A stretch of 64,000 nucleotides of DNA, from positions 310,001 to 374,000 of the forward strand of contig JACOEM010000001.1 in assembly GCA_024998565.1 (NCBI GenBank), written 5' to 3'. Shown in pieces: positions 43,511-52,718 of the stretch (its first letter is position 1; every line of letters starts with the position of its first letter). A program made the position numbers and the translations under genes. This stretch comes from Nitrospira sp. GTDB lineage: Bacteria > Nitrospirota > Nitrospiria > Nitrospirales > Nitrospiraceae. The notes under the pieces are model-generated. The model worked only from the letters and a program-made list of their open reading frames with translations. It did not search any database and was not told where the DNA came from.

Positions 43511-44893
43511 TTAGACGAAGCGGACCGGCTGGTGCCGTGATTGGATGGTCATGCGGATGCCGTGTTTCGGGCGCAGGGTCACCATGATCTCGGGCTCGAC
43601 GTGTTCCTGCGCAAGCTGTAGATCGTAGCAGCGTCCGATCAGCGCCAGGAGCAGCGGCCCTTCCACCGTCGCGAAGTGCGTCCCCACGCAGGCCCGGGGG
43701 CCTGCGCCGAACGGCAGGTAGGCGCATCGGGGAGCCGGTCGTTCGCCCTCCAGCCAGCGCTCCGGCGTGAAACGCTCCGGATCGCGCCAGAAGGTCGGGT
43801 GCCGGTGCAAGTGATAGATGCCCACCAGGACAAGCGCTCCGGCAGGCAGGGTGAGGCCGCCGATGCTTGTGCGGCTGGCAGCCTTTCGCTGGACCGCCGG
43901 AACGGGGGGATATAAACGAACCGCTTCATCGAAAACCGCGCGCGTGTACGGGAGTTGTTGAAGATCGTCGGCCTGAGGCGTTCGACCCTGCAGCACCCGG
44001 TCCACCTCCTGGTGAAAACGCGCCTTTACCTCCGGATGGGTGGCCAGCAGGTACCAGGTCCAAGCGAGGGCATTGGCGGTGGTCTCGTGTCCGGCAGCAA
44101 AGATGGTCAGCGCTTCATCCCGCAGTTCCTGATCGCTCAACCCGGCACCCGTGTCCTCATCGCGGGCCCTGAGGAGCAGATCCAGGAGATCGTCGTGCAG
44201 CGCTCCAGTGCGGCGGCGCTCGGCGATCAATCCATAGATGAGCTTGTCCATGAACTGCAGCGCGAGACGAAATTCACGGTTGCGCGGGGTCGGCACCCAC
44301 AGGGGCAGGCGCAGGGGACTGTGAAACGAATCGAACGCATACTTCAGACTGACCCTGAGCGCATGACTGATCTGGTCGGTATGGTCGGCCACGTTTGTGT
44401 GAAACATCGTGTGAGAGATCACTTCGAGGGCCAATCGCATCATTTCGTCGGCGATATCGACCGTCCGCCCCACGTGGACGGTCCAACCTGCGATCCGCTG
44501 CTCGCCCACCTGCGCCATACGCTCGGCCATCGCCGCCATGCGGGCGCGATGAAAAACCGGTTGGATGATGCGCCGGTGCCGCTTCCAGACGTCGCCCGAA
44601 CTGGTCACCAAGCCGTTACCTAAGACCAACGCAAGGCCGGTGGGACGCTGCGGCTCGTAGACTTTCACGAAACGATCGGCCTGATGGACGAGAATCTCCT
44701 CCGCGAGATCGGGATGGCTGAGGAGGTAGAGCGTCTTGGGGCCGAGACGAAAGCGTAGCGCATCGCCATGCCGTCGCCACCACTGCGACATGGCCTCCAG
44801 CGGTTGCCGCCTGAACGCACGCAGGTGGCCCAGCAGAGGCTCACTGCCGGGAACATCGACCAACGTATGAGATGGTTTCACATCGACAGGCAT
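43511..44893 (-). CDS. Cytochrome P450
   Basis: A 460-residue haem monooxygenase. The I-helix oxygen-activation motif is AGHETTANALAW, the ExxR motif is FDEAVRLYPP, and the haem ligand loop is FGAGPRACVGTHFA. The length, with no membrane anchor, fits soluble bacterial P450s of the CYP102/CYP4-like groups. The substrate is unknown; fatty acids or hydrophobic compounds are typical for this branch. It is monocistronic: no redox partner gene is adjacent, and a weak binding site precedes the ATG at 44893. Confidence 0.94.
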   Translation of the reverse strand: MPVDVKPSHTLVDVPGSEPLLGHLRAFRRQPLEAMSQWWRRHGDALRFRLGPKTLYLLSHPDLAEEILVHQADRFVKVYEPQRPTGLALVLGNGLVTSSGDVWKRHRRIIQPVFHRARMAAMAERMAQVGEQRIAGWTVHVGRTVDIADEMMRLALEVISHTMFHTNVADHTDQISHALRVSLKYAFDSFHSPLRLPLWVPTPRNREFRLALQFMDKLIYGLIAERRRTGALHDDLLDLLLRARDEDTGAGLSDQELRDEALTIFAAGHETTANALAWTWYLLATHPEVKARFHQEVDRVLQGRTPQADDLQQLPYTRAVFDEAVRLYPPVPAVQRKAASRTSIGGLTLPAGALVLVGIYHLHRHPTFWRDPERFTPERWLEGERPAPRCAYLPFGAGPRACVGTHFATVEGPLLLALIGRCYDLQLAQEHVEPEIMVTLRPKHGIRMTIQSRHQPVRFV

Positions 44894-45227
44894 TGAGTGG
44901 GATGGGACGGTTGATTGTCGGACGCGCCGGGCATGGGATCTCGCAAGGACTGTTCCGCATGGTACAAACTTCGCATGAAGAGTGGTAGGGCCGAACCACC
45001 AGGGCTACATGGCGTTTGATTGTCCGGCGGTTAATGGCTCTGCAGATTCGGCTGCCGCTGGCACTCGCCGCCCTCTTACAGGCCCGGTCGAAGAGGTCTG
45101 GAAATTGAGGTGCCGCAGAATATTCGAAAGGCCAAGAAAAGAGCGGAGAAGAGAGAAAGACTGTTAGAGGGCTTTATCCCGTCGCCAAGAACGATCTAGA
45201 GAGGCTCCGGGGCGAGCAAGCTGTGTA
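44894..45227. other. Intergenic stretch between P450 and tRNA genes, nothing assigned
   Basis: About 334 bases. It should contain the P450 promoter on the minus strand, but no good -35/-10 pair was found by eye. A 61-codon plus-strand frame starting at 44982 has no recognisable features. Confidence 0.5.
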
Positions 45228-45314
45228 TGGTGCCGAAGCCGGGAGTTGAACCCGGATACCCTTACGGGCGCTGGTACCTGAAACCAGTGCGTCTGCCAGT
45301 TCCGCCACTTCGGC
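45228..45314 (-). tRNA. tRNA-Leu (anticodon CAG)
   Basis: Read on the minus strand, GCCGAAG at the 5' end (45314) pairs with CTTCGGC, followed by A and an encoded CCA (45230-45228). The anticodon arm CTGGT-TTCAGGT-ACCAG gives CAG, reading leucine CUG. A long variable arm (GCGCCCGTAAGGGTAT region) and the GGTTCAACTCC T-loop fit a class II tRNA. Confidence 0.97.
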
Positions 45315-45403
45315 ATGAAGAATAGAGCGGGATTATCGCTGATCGGTTTCGACCCGTCAAGGTGAGGAACATGAAAATATCCGTCGGCTGAGGTGAATCG
45401 GGC

Positions 45404-46879
45404 TCAGCCGACGGTCAGGACCCCGTCGGTGAGATTCCAGGCGCCACCGGCCGTCACCTCGCGCAGGTCGCCGCTGAGCACAATCCGTTCGCGGACCAAC
45501 CCCGCCGCCGCCAGCAGAAAGGCCGCGCGGATGCGTGGCGCCTCATCCGCAATCAAGACGTCGAACCGCACCTTGCGAAACAACGGATCGACCGCCACCC
45601 GCGCCGCCGTGGTGACGATGACCCGCCGGTTCTGCACGAAGGCCTGCCGGTTGGTATCCTCCTGCGCCGCCAGCAGTTCGCGAATCTTCTTCGTGCCCCC
45701 CAAGCGGATGACTTCTTCCTTGAGTTCGGCAAATTCCGGCTTGAGCTCCTTCGGGACGGTCGCCTCGGGGATCAATTCAGCGATCCGTTCCTTGGCGATG
45801 TCGACCTCATGGCGAAGCCCGGCACAGTGCCGTTCATAGATCGCTTTGTACTCACGCAGCGATTCGACGTTTTTTCCTACCGCCTGCATGGACAACCGCT
45901 TCCAGATGGGGAGCTGTTCATAGTCGGTCAGGGTCTGGTCGATTTCCTTGATCTTGGTCAGGAAATCGGTCAACTGGGTCACGAGTCGCCATTCCAGCAA
46001 CCGCACCTCATCCAGATCCTTCTGCTTTTGAGCCTTGTAGGCCAGAATCGGCGTGAGCTCACGAAATCGATCGTACTTTTTGCGCAAGACCGCCTTGTCG
46101 GATCGAGACTTGGCATAGAACTGATGCATCTGCGCCTCGAATCCCAAATCCGGAAGCGGAATGCCTCCGCTCTCCTTGCTGGTCGCCACTTCGTACCGAC
46201 TCAGCCAACTTTTGAACGTCAGTCCGGCCGCTTTCATGGCCCGGGCCGTGAGAAGAGTGATTGCATCGGCGCTCTCGTGGTCCGGAGCAACGAGAAGAAT
46301 GCGTTTGTTGCCCCGAAGCAGCTCAATCACGAGCGTGGCCAGCTTCTGCCGACGCGCCGTCAGATCGTCTTGCCACAAGGGCGTCAGCACAGAGGTGGGC
46401 ACCAGGGCCTCCAGAGCAGCGCGGTCCCCCGTTTGCCCCGCTTCGAGAACGGGGAGAAGCCGTTCGGCCGGGCCGAGTGTGTAGGAGGCGCCGGTCTTGC
46501 TCATTTCTGCCAAGCGGCGGCTGGTGGTCAGGGCCAATCCGCCGGCATCAGGCACCAGCGTGGCGCTGGGCATCACATCGCCGATGGCATCGAACAATTG
46601 CAGCACGAGGCGCTCCCCGTCCTGAAACAGCACAATACCCTCCGTGGGTTCAGCCTCTTCGCCCAGGAGCAACGTTGCAGACAGGTCGGCTCCCACCATC
46701 ACGTCGACAGGCAGAAAGAATTCATAGAGATGCAAATTCCCGACGGTCTGAAGCAGCCGGCCGCGCGTGAGCGGAATCGACTGGTCGAGCCCCTGCTCCG
46801 TGCTGCGCGCGGCATCACCTTCCAGCGTTACGGCCAAGTGTTCGAGGAGATCGGGTAAGGTGCCTGGTATTGCGGTCAT
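45404..46879 (-). CDS. Degenerate superfamily 1 helicase-like protein
   Basis: A 491-residue protein from the ATG at 46879, which has a GGGAAG site. The first 200 residues are a beta-rich domain. Then come segments like those of UvrD/NAM7-type helicases: KRILLVAPDHESADAITLL (motif Ia-like), VIVTTAARVAVDPLF, VLIADEAPRIRAAFLLAAAGLV (Walker B, DEAP in place of DEAS/DEAQ) and VLSGDLREV (motif III-like). A long coiled-coil-like insert lies at about 300-420. No GxGKT Walker A is visible where it should be (WQDDLTARRQKLATLVIELL), and the C-terminal motifs IV-VI are missing. ATP hydrolysis is therefore doubtful. The true role is unknown. Confidence 0.7.
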   Translation of the reverse strand: MTAIPGTLPDLLEHLAVTLEGDAARSTEQGLDQSIPLTRGRLLQTVGNLHLYEFFLPVDVMVGADLSATLLLGEEAEPTEGIVLFQDGERLVLQLFDAIGDVMPSATLVPDAGGLALTTSRRLAEMSKTGASYTLGPAERLLPVLEAGQTGDRAALEALVPTSVLTPLWQDDLTARRQKLATLVIELLRGNKRILLVAPDHESADAITLLTARAMKAAGLTFKSWLSRYEVATSKESGGIPLPDLGFEAQMHQFYAKSRSDKAVLRKKYDRFRELTPILAYKAQKQKDLDEVRLLEWRLVTQLTDFLTKIKEIDQTLTDYEQLPIWKRLSMQAVGKNVESLREYKAIYERHCAGLRHEVDIAKERIAELIPEATVPKELKPEFAELKEEVIRLGGTKKIRELLAAQEDTNRQAFVQNRRVIVTTAARVAVDPLFRKVRFDVLIADEAPRIRAAFLLAAAGLVRERIVLSGDLREVTAGGAWNLTDGVLTVG

Positions 46880-47122
46880 GTTCCGTTCTTCCCTCACGTG
46901 TTGTCGTGGCGCAGTCTGCGGTGCCGATCGCACAGACACCAGCGCATCGTTCATCGAATCGGGAGCGTATCTTAAAGAGTTCCCAAAGATCCTGTCCACC
47001 AGCGACGCACATACCATTTCATCCACCGTCGAAAAGCGAAAACAGACGGCAAGAGCCGCACTGAGCGCCTGCACCGCCATTTCGAGCCGAATGAAGAAAA
47101 CCGCCCGATGGCTCCAGATCAA

Positions 47123-47151
47123 TTGACTTTTGCACAGCCCGCCAGTATGCT
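47123..47151 (+). promoter_or_regulatory. Promoter of rplI
   Basis: TTGACT at 47123-47128 and TATGCT at 47146-47151 are 17 bases apart. An AAGGAG binding site precedes the rplI ATG at 47182. The promoter probably serves rplI, glyA and nrdR together. Confidence 0.65.
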
Positions 47152-47181
47152 TTTTCCCTTTCCAACAGAAGGAGTTGCAGT

Positions 47182-47676
47182 ATGAAGGTGATTCTCCAAG
47201 AAACACTCGAAGGCGTGGGTGACCTCGGCGACCTTTTGGACGTCTCCAACGGATTTGCCCGGAACTATCTCTTGCCCCGCAAGAAGGCCGTTGAAGCCAA
47301 TAGCCGGAACATCAAAGAATTCGAACATGCCAAGCGGGCCGCGGCCGAGAAGGCCAAGAAGGAAAAGCAGGACATCGAGGCGCACGGCAAGAAGATCTCC
47401 GCGGTCTCGCTGACCGTTGCCGCCCAGGTCGGAAAAGACGACAAGATGTTTGGATCCGTGACGGCCAAGGATATTGCGGAAGGGTTGGCTGAGCAGGGAT
47501 TCACCGTGGATCGCCGCAAGATCCAGCTGGCCCAGCCCATCAAGGAACTCGGCACCTTCGCCATTGCCATCAAGCTGCCGCGCGAAGTCACCGCCACCAT
47601 TGCGGTCCATGTGGTGAAGAAGCAAGACGAGCAAGAAGCGCAAGCAGAGCCGGAAGAAGCCGCACCAACCGCATAA
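47182..47676 (+). CDS. rplI: 50S ribosomal protein bL9
   Basis: A 164-residue protein. The N-terminal rRNA-binding signature MKVILQETLEGVGDLGDLLDVSNGFARNYLLPRKKA is typical of bL9. A central connecting helix is rich in Lys, Ala and Glu. The C-terminal domain has GSVTAKDIAEGL and IKELGTFAIAIKL, followed by an acidic Glu/Ala tail slightly longer than usual. It heads a likely rplI-glyA-nrdR operon. Confidence 0.97.
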   Translation: MKVILQETLEGVGDLGDLLDVSNGFARNYLLPRKKAVEANSRNIKEFEHAKRAAAEKAKKEKQDIEAHGKKISAVSLTVAAQVGKDDKMFGSVTAKDIAEGLAEQGFTVDRRKIQLAQPIKELGTFAIAIKLPREVTATIAVHVVKKQDEQEAQAEPEEAAPTA

Positions 47677-47730
47677 CCCGTTGCGGGATCATGCGTGGCC
47701 ACCGGATAGAAGGCTGCGCTCGGAGGAAGC

Positions 47731-49008
47731 ATGCAGGAGCTGATCGGTTCGTTGGACGCATTGAAATCAACCGACCCTGAAACCTACGAGGCTATCGTCG
47801 CCGAGGAGCAGCGGCAACGGGACAAGTTGCTGTTGATCGCCTCGGAAAATTTCGCCAGCCCCGCCGTCTTGGCCGCCCAGGGCAGCGTGATGACGAATAA
47901 GTATGCCGAAGGGTATCCCGGCAAGCGCTATTACGGCGGTTGCCAGCATGTCGATACGGTTGAAAGCCTCGCCATCGAACGCGCGAAACAGATCTTCGGC
48001 GCCGAGCACGTCAACGTGCAGCCGCATTCGGGATCGCAGGCCAATATGGCTGCGTACCTGTCCGTGCTCAAGCCGGGCGACACGATTCTGGGATTGGACC
48101 TTGCCCAGGGCGGACACCTCACCCACGGCAGCAAGGTGAATTTCTCCGGCATCATCTTCCGTGCGTTTTCGTATGGCGTCGATCGCCAGACCGAAACCAT
48201 CGATTACGCGGCGGTTCAGAAGATCGCCGAGGAATGCCGGCCCCGTATGTTGGTGGTGGGCGCCAGCGCCTACGCCCGCACCCTCGACTTCCCCAAGTTT
48301 CAGGCCATCGCCAAGTCGGTGGGCGCGTATCTCCTGGTCGATATCGCACACATTGCCGGATTGATCGCGGCCGGTTTGCATCCCAATCCTGTCCCCTACG
48401 CGGATTTCGTCACCACCACGACGCATAAGACGCTGCGTGGCCCACGCGGTGGCGTGACGATGTGCAAGGCCGAATATGCCAAGGCCGTCGATAAGATTAT
48501 TTTCCCGGGCCTGCAAGGCGGCCCCCTCATGCATGTGATTGCCGCTAAAGCCGTTGCATTCAAAGAAGCGCTGTCGCCGGCGTTCAAACGGTACCAGCAA
48601 CAGGTGCTCGCCAACGCGCGCACCTTGGCGCAGGGCCTCGTCGACCGTGGCTATAAAATTGTGTCGGGGGGAACCGATACCCACCTGATGCTGGTCAACC
48701 TCACCAACAAAGGCATCACGGGGAAAGAAGCTGATGCGGCATTGGACGCGTCTGGCATCATCGTGAACAAGAACGCTATCCCGTACGATGAAAAACCGCC
48801 GGCCACGGCCAGCGGCATCCGGATCGGCAGCCCCATCGTCTCGACGCGCGGCATGCGCGAAGCGGAGATGCGTGAGATCGTGGCGCTCATCGATCGTGTG
48901 TTGCAGCATCCCCAGGATCAGCAGGTGCAGGCCGAGGTGCGGGCGCAAGCAAAAACGTTGTGCAATCGTTTTCCCATCTTTCATGCCTACGATTCGTCTC
49001 CCGCTTAG
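47731..49008 (+). CDS. glyA: Serine hydroxymethyltransferase
   Basis: A 425-residue PLP enzyme that interconverts serine and glycine with tetrahydrofolate as one-carbon carrier. Signature segments are [29 protein letters not shown] and the PLP-lysine motif [15 protein letters not shown]. The length is usual. It lies 54 bases after rplI and 15 before nrdR, a common neighbourhood. Confidence 0.97.
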   Translation: MQELIGSLDALKSTDPETYEAIVAEEQRQRDKLLLIASENFASPAVLAAQGSVMTNKYAEGYPGKRYYGGCQHVDTVESLAIERAKQIFGAEHVNVQPHSGSQANMAAYLSVLKPGDTILGLDLAQGGHLTHGSKVNFSGIIFRAFSYGVDRQTETIDYAAVQKIAEECRPRMLVVGASAYARTLDFPKFQAIAKSVGAYLLVDIAHIAGLIAAGLHPNPVPYADFVTTTTHKTLRGPRGGVTMCKAEYAKAVDKIIFPGLQGGPLMHVIAAKAVAFKEALSPAFKRYQQQVLANARTLAQGLVDRGYKIVSGGTDTHLMLVNLTNKGITGKEADAALDASGIIVNKNAIPYDEKPPATASGIRIGSPIVSTRGMREAEMREIVALIDRVLQHPQDQQVQAEVRAQAKTLCNRFPIFHAYDSSPA

Positions 49009-49023
49009 GCAGGACGTTCGCCC

Positions 49024-49488
49024 GTGAAGTGTCCTTTCTGCGACGATGTCGAGGACAAAGTCGTCGATTCGCGGATGGCCAAAGAAGGCGAGGTCATCCG
49101 GCGGCGGCGCGAATGCCTGTCGTGTAAACGCCGGTACACCACCTACGAACGGGTCGAAGAAACCATGCCCGCCGTCGTAAAAAAGGACGGACGACGGGAG
49201 CCGTTTGATCGGAGCAAGATCGTGTCCGGGCTCAAGAAAGCCTGCGAAAAACGCCCGATCAGTACCGCGACCATCGAAACCGTCACCGATCGCATCGAAA
49301 AGCGCATCCAGGATTTAGGTGAAACCGAGATCGTGAGCACCGCCGTCGGTGAGGAAGTCATGAGAGAACTGTCTCAACTCGACCAGGTCGCCTATGTTCG
49401 ATTCGCCTCCGTGTATCGGGAATTTAAAGACATCGACCAGTTCATGGACGAGATCAAATCCCTGGCCCAGCAGCGCCGGGAGCGTTAA
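49024..49488 (+). CDS. nrdR: Transcriptional repressor NrdR
   Basis: A 154-residue regulator of ribonucleotide reductase genes. The N-terminal zinc ribbon has MKCPFCDD and [15 protein letters not shown], and the ATP-cone domain starts with [29 protein letters not shown]. It starts at a GTG at 49024. No nrd gene or obvious NrdR box pair is seen in this window. Confidence 0.96.
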   Translation: MKCPFCDDVEDKVVDSRMAKEGEVIRRRRECLSCKRRYTTYERVEETMPAVVKKDGRREPFDRSKIVSGLKKACEKRPISTATIETVTDRIEKRIQDLGETEIVSTAVGEEVMRELSQLDQVAYVRFASVYREFKDIDQFMDEIKSLAQQRRER

Positions 49489-49545
49489 GCCCTCCCCTTC
49501 TCTTCGCTGTTTCGGATCAGTCCGCTCGGTGTAGGTCTCGGCAGG

Positions 49546-50718
49546 ATGGGCACCAACAGAGGAAAGGTTTGCGCCCTCCCGATAGGTTCTGACCTCATGG
49601 CAACAACCAAAGTCACCCGAAATCGACGAACAGCCAAGCGGCCAAGCAGGCGCCGATCGCCCGGGGCCACACACGTGGTCATCATCGGCGCAGGCCGCGG
49701 CGGCACCGCCTTGATGGAAATTTTTGCCAACGATCCATTGGTCCGTATCGTCGGCGTGGCAGACATCAGCGATCAGGCACCAGGCCTCGGCCTCGCCAAA
49801 CGGCTGCACATCAGGGTGACGCGCAACTATCGCCAACTGCTGAAAATGGGACCGGTCGATCTGGTCATCGATGTGTCAGGCAACCCCGAGGTCGGCGAAT
49901 ACCTTCAAGATATCCGCCGCATGGGTGTCTCGGTCATCGGTGGCGCCAGCGCCAAGTTCATGTGGCAGTTGATCGAGGCGCGCATCCGCGCCACGGCCGA
50001 CATCGAAAAAGCCTTGAATAAGTACCAGTCGCTCTACCGCTTGTACGTCAAAGAAACCGGCGCGGCGGTGACGGAGGAACGGACGCGTATTGCCTGCGAA
50101 ATTCACGACGGGTTGGTGCAGAGCCTCGCCGGCGTGAACTTCAAGCTGGAACTCTCTCAAGAGCTGCTTCGGAAAAATCCCAAAGCCAGTCTCGCTACGA
50201 TCCGTGAATCCAAAGCGCAGTTGAAACTGGCCATCCAGGAGGCCAGACAGGTTATCTTCAACCTGCGTCCGCTCCACTACGACAAAATGGAGCTCATCCC
50301 GGCATTGACGAACTATCTCAAGTCCTACGAAACCCAATACCATATCAAGACGGCCTTTTCCGTGACCGGAGACGAAACAATCCTGTTCCCGCGGACTAAG
50401 ATCTTTCTGTTCCGGATCGTCCAAGAGGCGCTGAGTAACGTGCAAAAGCACGCCAAGGCCGGCCGGGTGTCGGTGCAACTCGATATCCGGCTTGATCTGT
50501 TGCAAGTGACCATTTCCGACAACGGGATCGGATTCGACATGGATGCGGTCCTTCGCGATCCCGAAAAGTGGGATCACTTCGGCATTCGTGGCATCCTGGA
50601 GCGCGCACGACTGGTGGGCGGGGAAGCCACGATCGACTCGAAGAAAGGGCGCGGCACGCGCATCGTGTTGCGAATCCCACTAGCCGACAAGGAGACGATT
50701 CGTCATGGAAAAAATTAA
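49546..50718 (+). CDS. Histidine kinase with N-terminal Rossmann (NAD-binding-like) domain
   Basis: A 390-residue soluble kinase. Residues about 40-165 form a dinucleotide-binding-like domain: VVIIGAGRGGTALMEIF, then GVADI, LVIDVSGNPEVGEYL and a SVIGGASAKFMWQLI segment. This is followed by a NarL-type HisKA_3 domain (ERTRIACEIHDGLVQSLAGVN, phosphoacceptor His) and HATPase_c (RIVQEALSNVQKHA, ISDNGIGFD, HFGIRGILERARLVGG). No membrane segment is present. The kinase could sense NAD(P)(H) or another small ligand; this is inference. It overlaps the response regulator gene by 14 bases. The ATG at 49597 is an alternative start. Confidence 0.88.
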   Translation: MGTNRGKVCALPIGSDLMATTKVTRNRRTAKRPSRRRSPGATHVVIIGAGRGGTALMEIFANDPLVRIVGVADISDQAPGLGLAKRLHIRVTRNYRQLLKMGPVDLVIDVSGNPEVGEYLQDIRRMGVSVIGGASAKFMWQLIEARIRATADIEKALNKYQSLYRLYVKETGAAVTEERTRIACEIHDGLVQSLAGVNFKLELSQELLRKNPKASLATIRESKAQLKLAIQEARQVIFNLRPLHYDKMELIPALTNYLKSYETQYHIKTAFSVTGDETILFPRTKIFLFRIVQEALSNVQKHAKAGRVSVQLDIRLDLLQVTISDNGIGFDMDAVLRDPEKWDHFGIRGILERARLVGGEATIDSKKGRGTRIVLRIPLADKETIRHGKN

Positions 50719-51376
50719 GGTCCTGATCGCTGATGATCACCGCGTGGTGCGCGAAGGCCTGGCGGCCATCCTCAAAACCAAAGACGACATCAACGTGGTG
50801 GGCGAAGCGCAAGACGGCGTGGAAGCCGTGGAGAAAACCAAAACCCTCATGCCGGACGTCATTCTCATGGATGTGAGTATGCCCCGCATGGGCGGCATCG
50901 AAGCCACCCGACAAATCAAGCGGGAGTTTCCTCACATGGGCATCGTAGCGCTGACGATGTACGAAGAGCAGCAATACATCTTCGATCTCGTGCGTGCCGG
51001 CGCCACCGGGTATCTGCTCAAAGACTCTGAATCCTCACAAATCGTGGCGGCCATCCGGGCCATCTACAGGGGCGAGTCGCTCATTCATCCGTCGGTCGCC
51101 AGTAAGATCCTGGCCGAGTTCTCCCTCATGTCCCAGAAGAAGGGCAAGAAACCGGCTTGGGTTGAACACGATTTGACCGAACGCGAAATCACGGTCCTGC
51201 GCCTCGTCGCGGACGGGAAGACCAACAAAGAAATCGCCAACAACCTGGATCTCAGCGAGAAGACGGTTAAAAACCACGTCCGCAATATCTTTCACAAACT
51301 GCAGGTGTATGACCGGACCCAGGCCGCGATTCTGGCCATTCGCAAAGGGCTGATCGAACTGGAGCCGAGACCCTGA
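50705..51376 (+). CDS. NarL/FixJ-family response regulator
   Basis: A 223-residue transcription factor. The receiver domain (about 1-125) has IADDHRVVREGL, phosphoacceptor Asp in VILMDVSMPRMGG and Lys in GYLLKDSES. The LuxR-type helix-turn-helix (about 155-215) has LTEREITVLRLVADGKTNKEIANNLDLSEKTVKNHV. It is surely partnered with the overlapping Rossmann-kinase gene. Target promoters are not evident. Confidence 0.95.
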   Translation: MEKIKVLIADDHRVVREGLAAILKTKDDINVVGEAQDGVEAVEKTKTLMPDVILMDVSMPRMGGIEATRQIKREFPHMGIVALTMYEEQQYIFDLVRAGATGYLLKDSESSQIVAAIRAIYRGESLIHPSVASKILAEFSLMSQKKGKKPAWVEHDLTEREITVLRLVADGKTNKEIANNLDLSEKTVKNHVRNIFHKLQVYDRTQAAILAIRKGLIELEPRP

Positions 51377-51570
51377 CGGAGGCGGTGCCACCAAGCCAGA
51401 GCCCTGGCAAGGATCTCGATGCTGATGCCGGGATACACAGTTCCCGCTCGACACTAGCCGGATACAATCAGTTAACTCATTGAAAACCAAACACTTCCGT
51501 GCCTCGCGTCCTCCAGCAAAAGATACAATTGTGTGAATTTCACCACAGTGAGCATTTTCAACCATCGAGC

Positions 51571-51608
51571 TAAACTCAATATATATCAATACATTACGAT
51601 TGAGTTTA
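51571..51608. promoter_or_regulatory. 10-bp inverted repeat upstream of lpxC
   Basis: TAAACTCAAT (51571-51580) and ATTGAGTTTA (51599-51608) form a perfect inverted repeat around an 18-base AT-rich centre. It sits just upstream of the sigma-54-like promoter, so it may be an operator or enhancer-type site. Confidence 0.5.
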
Positions 51609-51612
51609 TGCT

Positions 51613-51627
51613 TGGCACAAGCATTGC
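51613..51627 (+). promoter_or_regulatory. Sigma-54-like (-24/-12) promoter of lpxC
   Basis: TGGCAC (51613-51618) and TTGC (51624-51627) fit the RpoN consensus TGGCACGN4TTGC with one difference. The GG and GC doublets are exactly ten bases apart, as required. A start point near 51639 would leave a short leader with a GGAGG site before lpxC. Confidence 0.5.
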
Positions 51628-51660
51628 TCATATGGGAGTACACATTACGGAGGAGGCACC

Positions 51661-52587
51661 GTGCGGTTTCAGCAAACGATCGGATCACCAGTTTCATGTT
51701 CGGGCGTCGGGCTCCACTCAGGCCAACCGGTCACGCTGACACTCCGCCCAGCTCCCCCCAATACCGGCATCGTGTTTGTCTATCGCAACGGATCGGAGGA
51801 AACCCTCCTTCCGGCTGCAGTCTCGAATAAAGTACCGACCGAGCTCTGCACGGCCATCAGCGTCAACGGCCGTCAAGTGAAGACCATCGAACACCTCCTG
51901 TCGGCTTTGGTCGGCATGGAAGTCGATAACGTGTACGCAGAAGTCGATGCAGGGGAAGTCCCCGTGCTGGATGGCAGCGCAAGCCCCTTCGTGCGATTGA
52001 TTCGCACGGCTGGCGTAATCCCCCAGACCCGTCGCCAATCGTATGTGAAAATCACGCAACCCATTGAAGTTGTTGATGGGGCACGCCGAGTCAGGATCGA
52101 GCCGTCTTCCACACCGAAGATTACGTACTCCATTCACTACGATCATCCATTAATCCAAACCCAGTCCTACACCTATACCTGTTCCGCCTCGGCTTTTGAG
52201 CAGGACATCGCCACAGCTCGCACGTTCGGCTTTTTGCACGAAGTCGAAGCCCTGTGGGCCAGAGGACTCGGAAAAGGCGGAACACTGGACAACACCGTAA
52301 TTCTGTCCAAAGACGGTGTCGTGAATGAATCGGGCCTCCGCTTCCAGAACGAGTTCGTCCGACACAAGGTCCTGGACTTGATCGGCGATATCGCGTTGCT
52401 CGGTTTCCCGTTCATCGGCCATATCATTGCGGAACGATCAGGCCATGCCATGCACACCAGACTCGTTGAGCAAATCCTGGCTCAGCGCGACAAATGGGCC
52501 CTCATCACCGGGGAACATGCAGTCGCGGCACCCGAATCCCGCCCGTCGATCGGGCTCCTTCGCCCCGCGCCATCCCTCGCAATCTAA
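51661..52587 (+). CDS. lpxC: UDP-3-O-acyl-N-acetylglucosamine deacetylase
   Basis: A 308-residue zinc enzyme for the committed step of lipid A synthesis. Motifs are CSGVGLHSGQPVTLTL, KTIEHLLSALVGMEVDN, LDGSASPFV and the zinc-binding HKVLDLIGDIALLG, with the later HTRLVEQIL helix. It starts at GTG 51661, six bases after a GGAGG site. Its presence confirms a Gram-negative envelope. It is apparently monocistronic and lies behind the sigma-54-like promoter. Confidence 0.96.
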   Translation: MRFQQTIGSPVSCSGVGLHSGQPVTLTLRPAPPNTGIVFVYRNGSEETLLPAAVSNKVPTELCTAISVNGRQVKTIEHLLSALVGMEVDNVYAEVDAGEVPVLDGSASPFVRLIRTAGVIPQTRRQSYVKITQPIEVVDGARRVRIEPSSTPKITYSIHYDHPLIQTQSYTYTCSASAFEQDIATARTFGFLHEVEALWARGLGKGGTLDNTVILSKDGVVNESGLRFQNEFVRHKVLDLIGDIALLGFPFIGHIIAERSGHAMHTRLVEQILAQRDKWALITGEHAVAAPESRPSIGLLRPAPSLAI

Positions 52588-52662
52588 CCGCTGCTTCCCA
52601 CGCACCTCATACGCGGTACACGCCCATGCCTATGTCCATAAGGCCATGGCCGCTTTTAGGCA

Positions 52663-52701
52663 TAAAAAAACGCCGGAGGTAAGTGGCCTTACCCCCGGCG
52701 T
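52663..52701 (-). terminator. Rho-independent terminator of the minus-strand peptide unit
   Basis: A 14-base stem with one mismatch (52670-52683 with 52688-52701, loop TGGC) is followed on the minus strand by seven T residues. It lies 17 bases after the stop of the 18-residue peptide. There is no T-run on the plus strand, so it serves the minus-strand unit rather than lpxC. Confidence 0.88.
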
Positions 52702-52718
52702 GTAAATCCTGGTGGGAC

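Noticed and set aside
44982-45167. 61-codon frame upstream of the P450
   Set aside because: There is no family resemblance and no clear ribosome binding site; it is too short to support.
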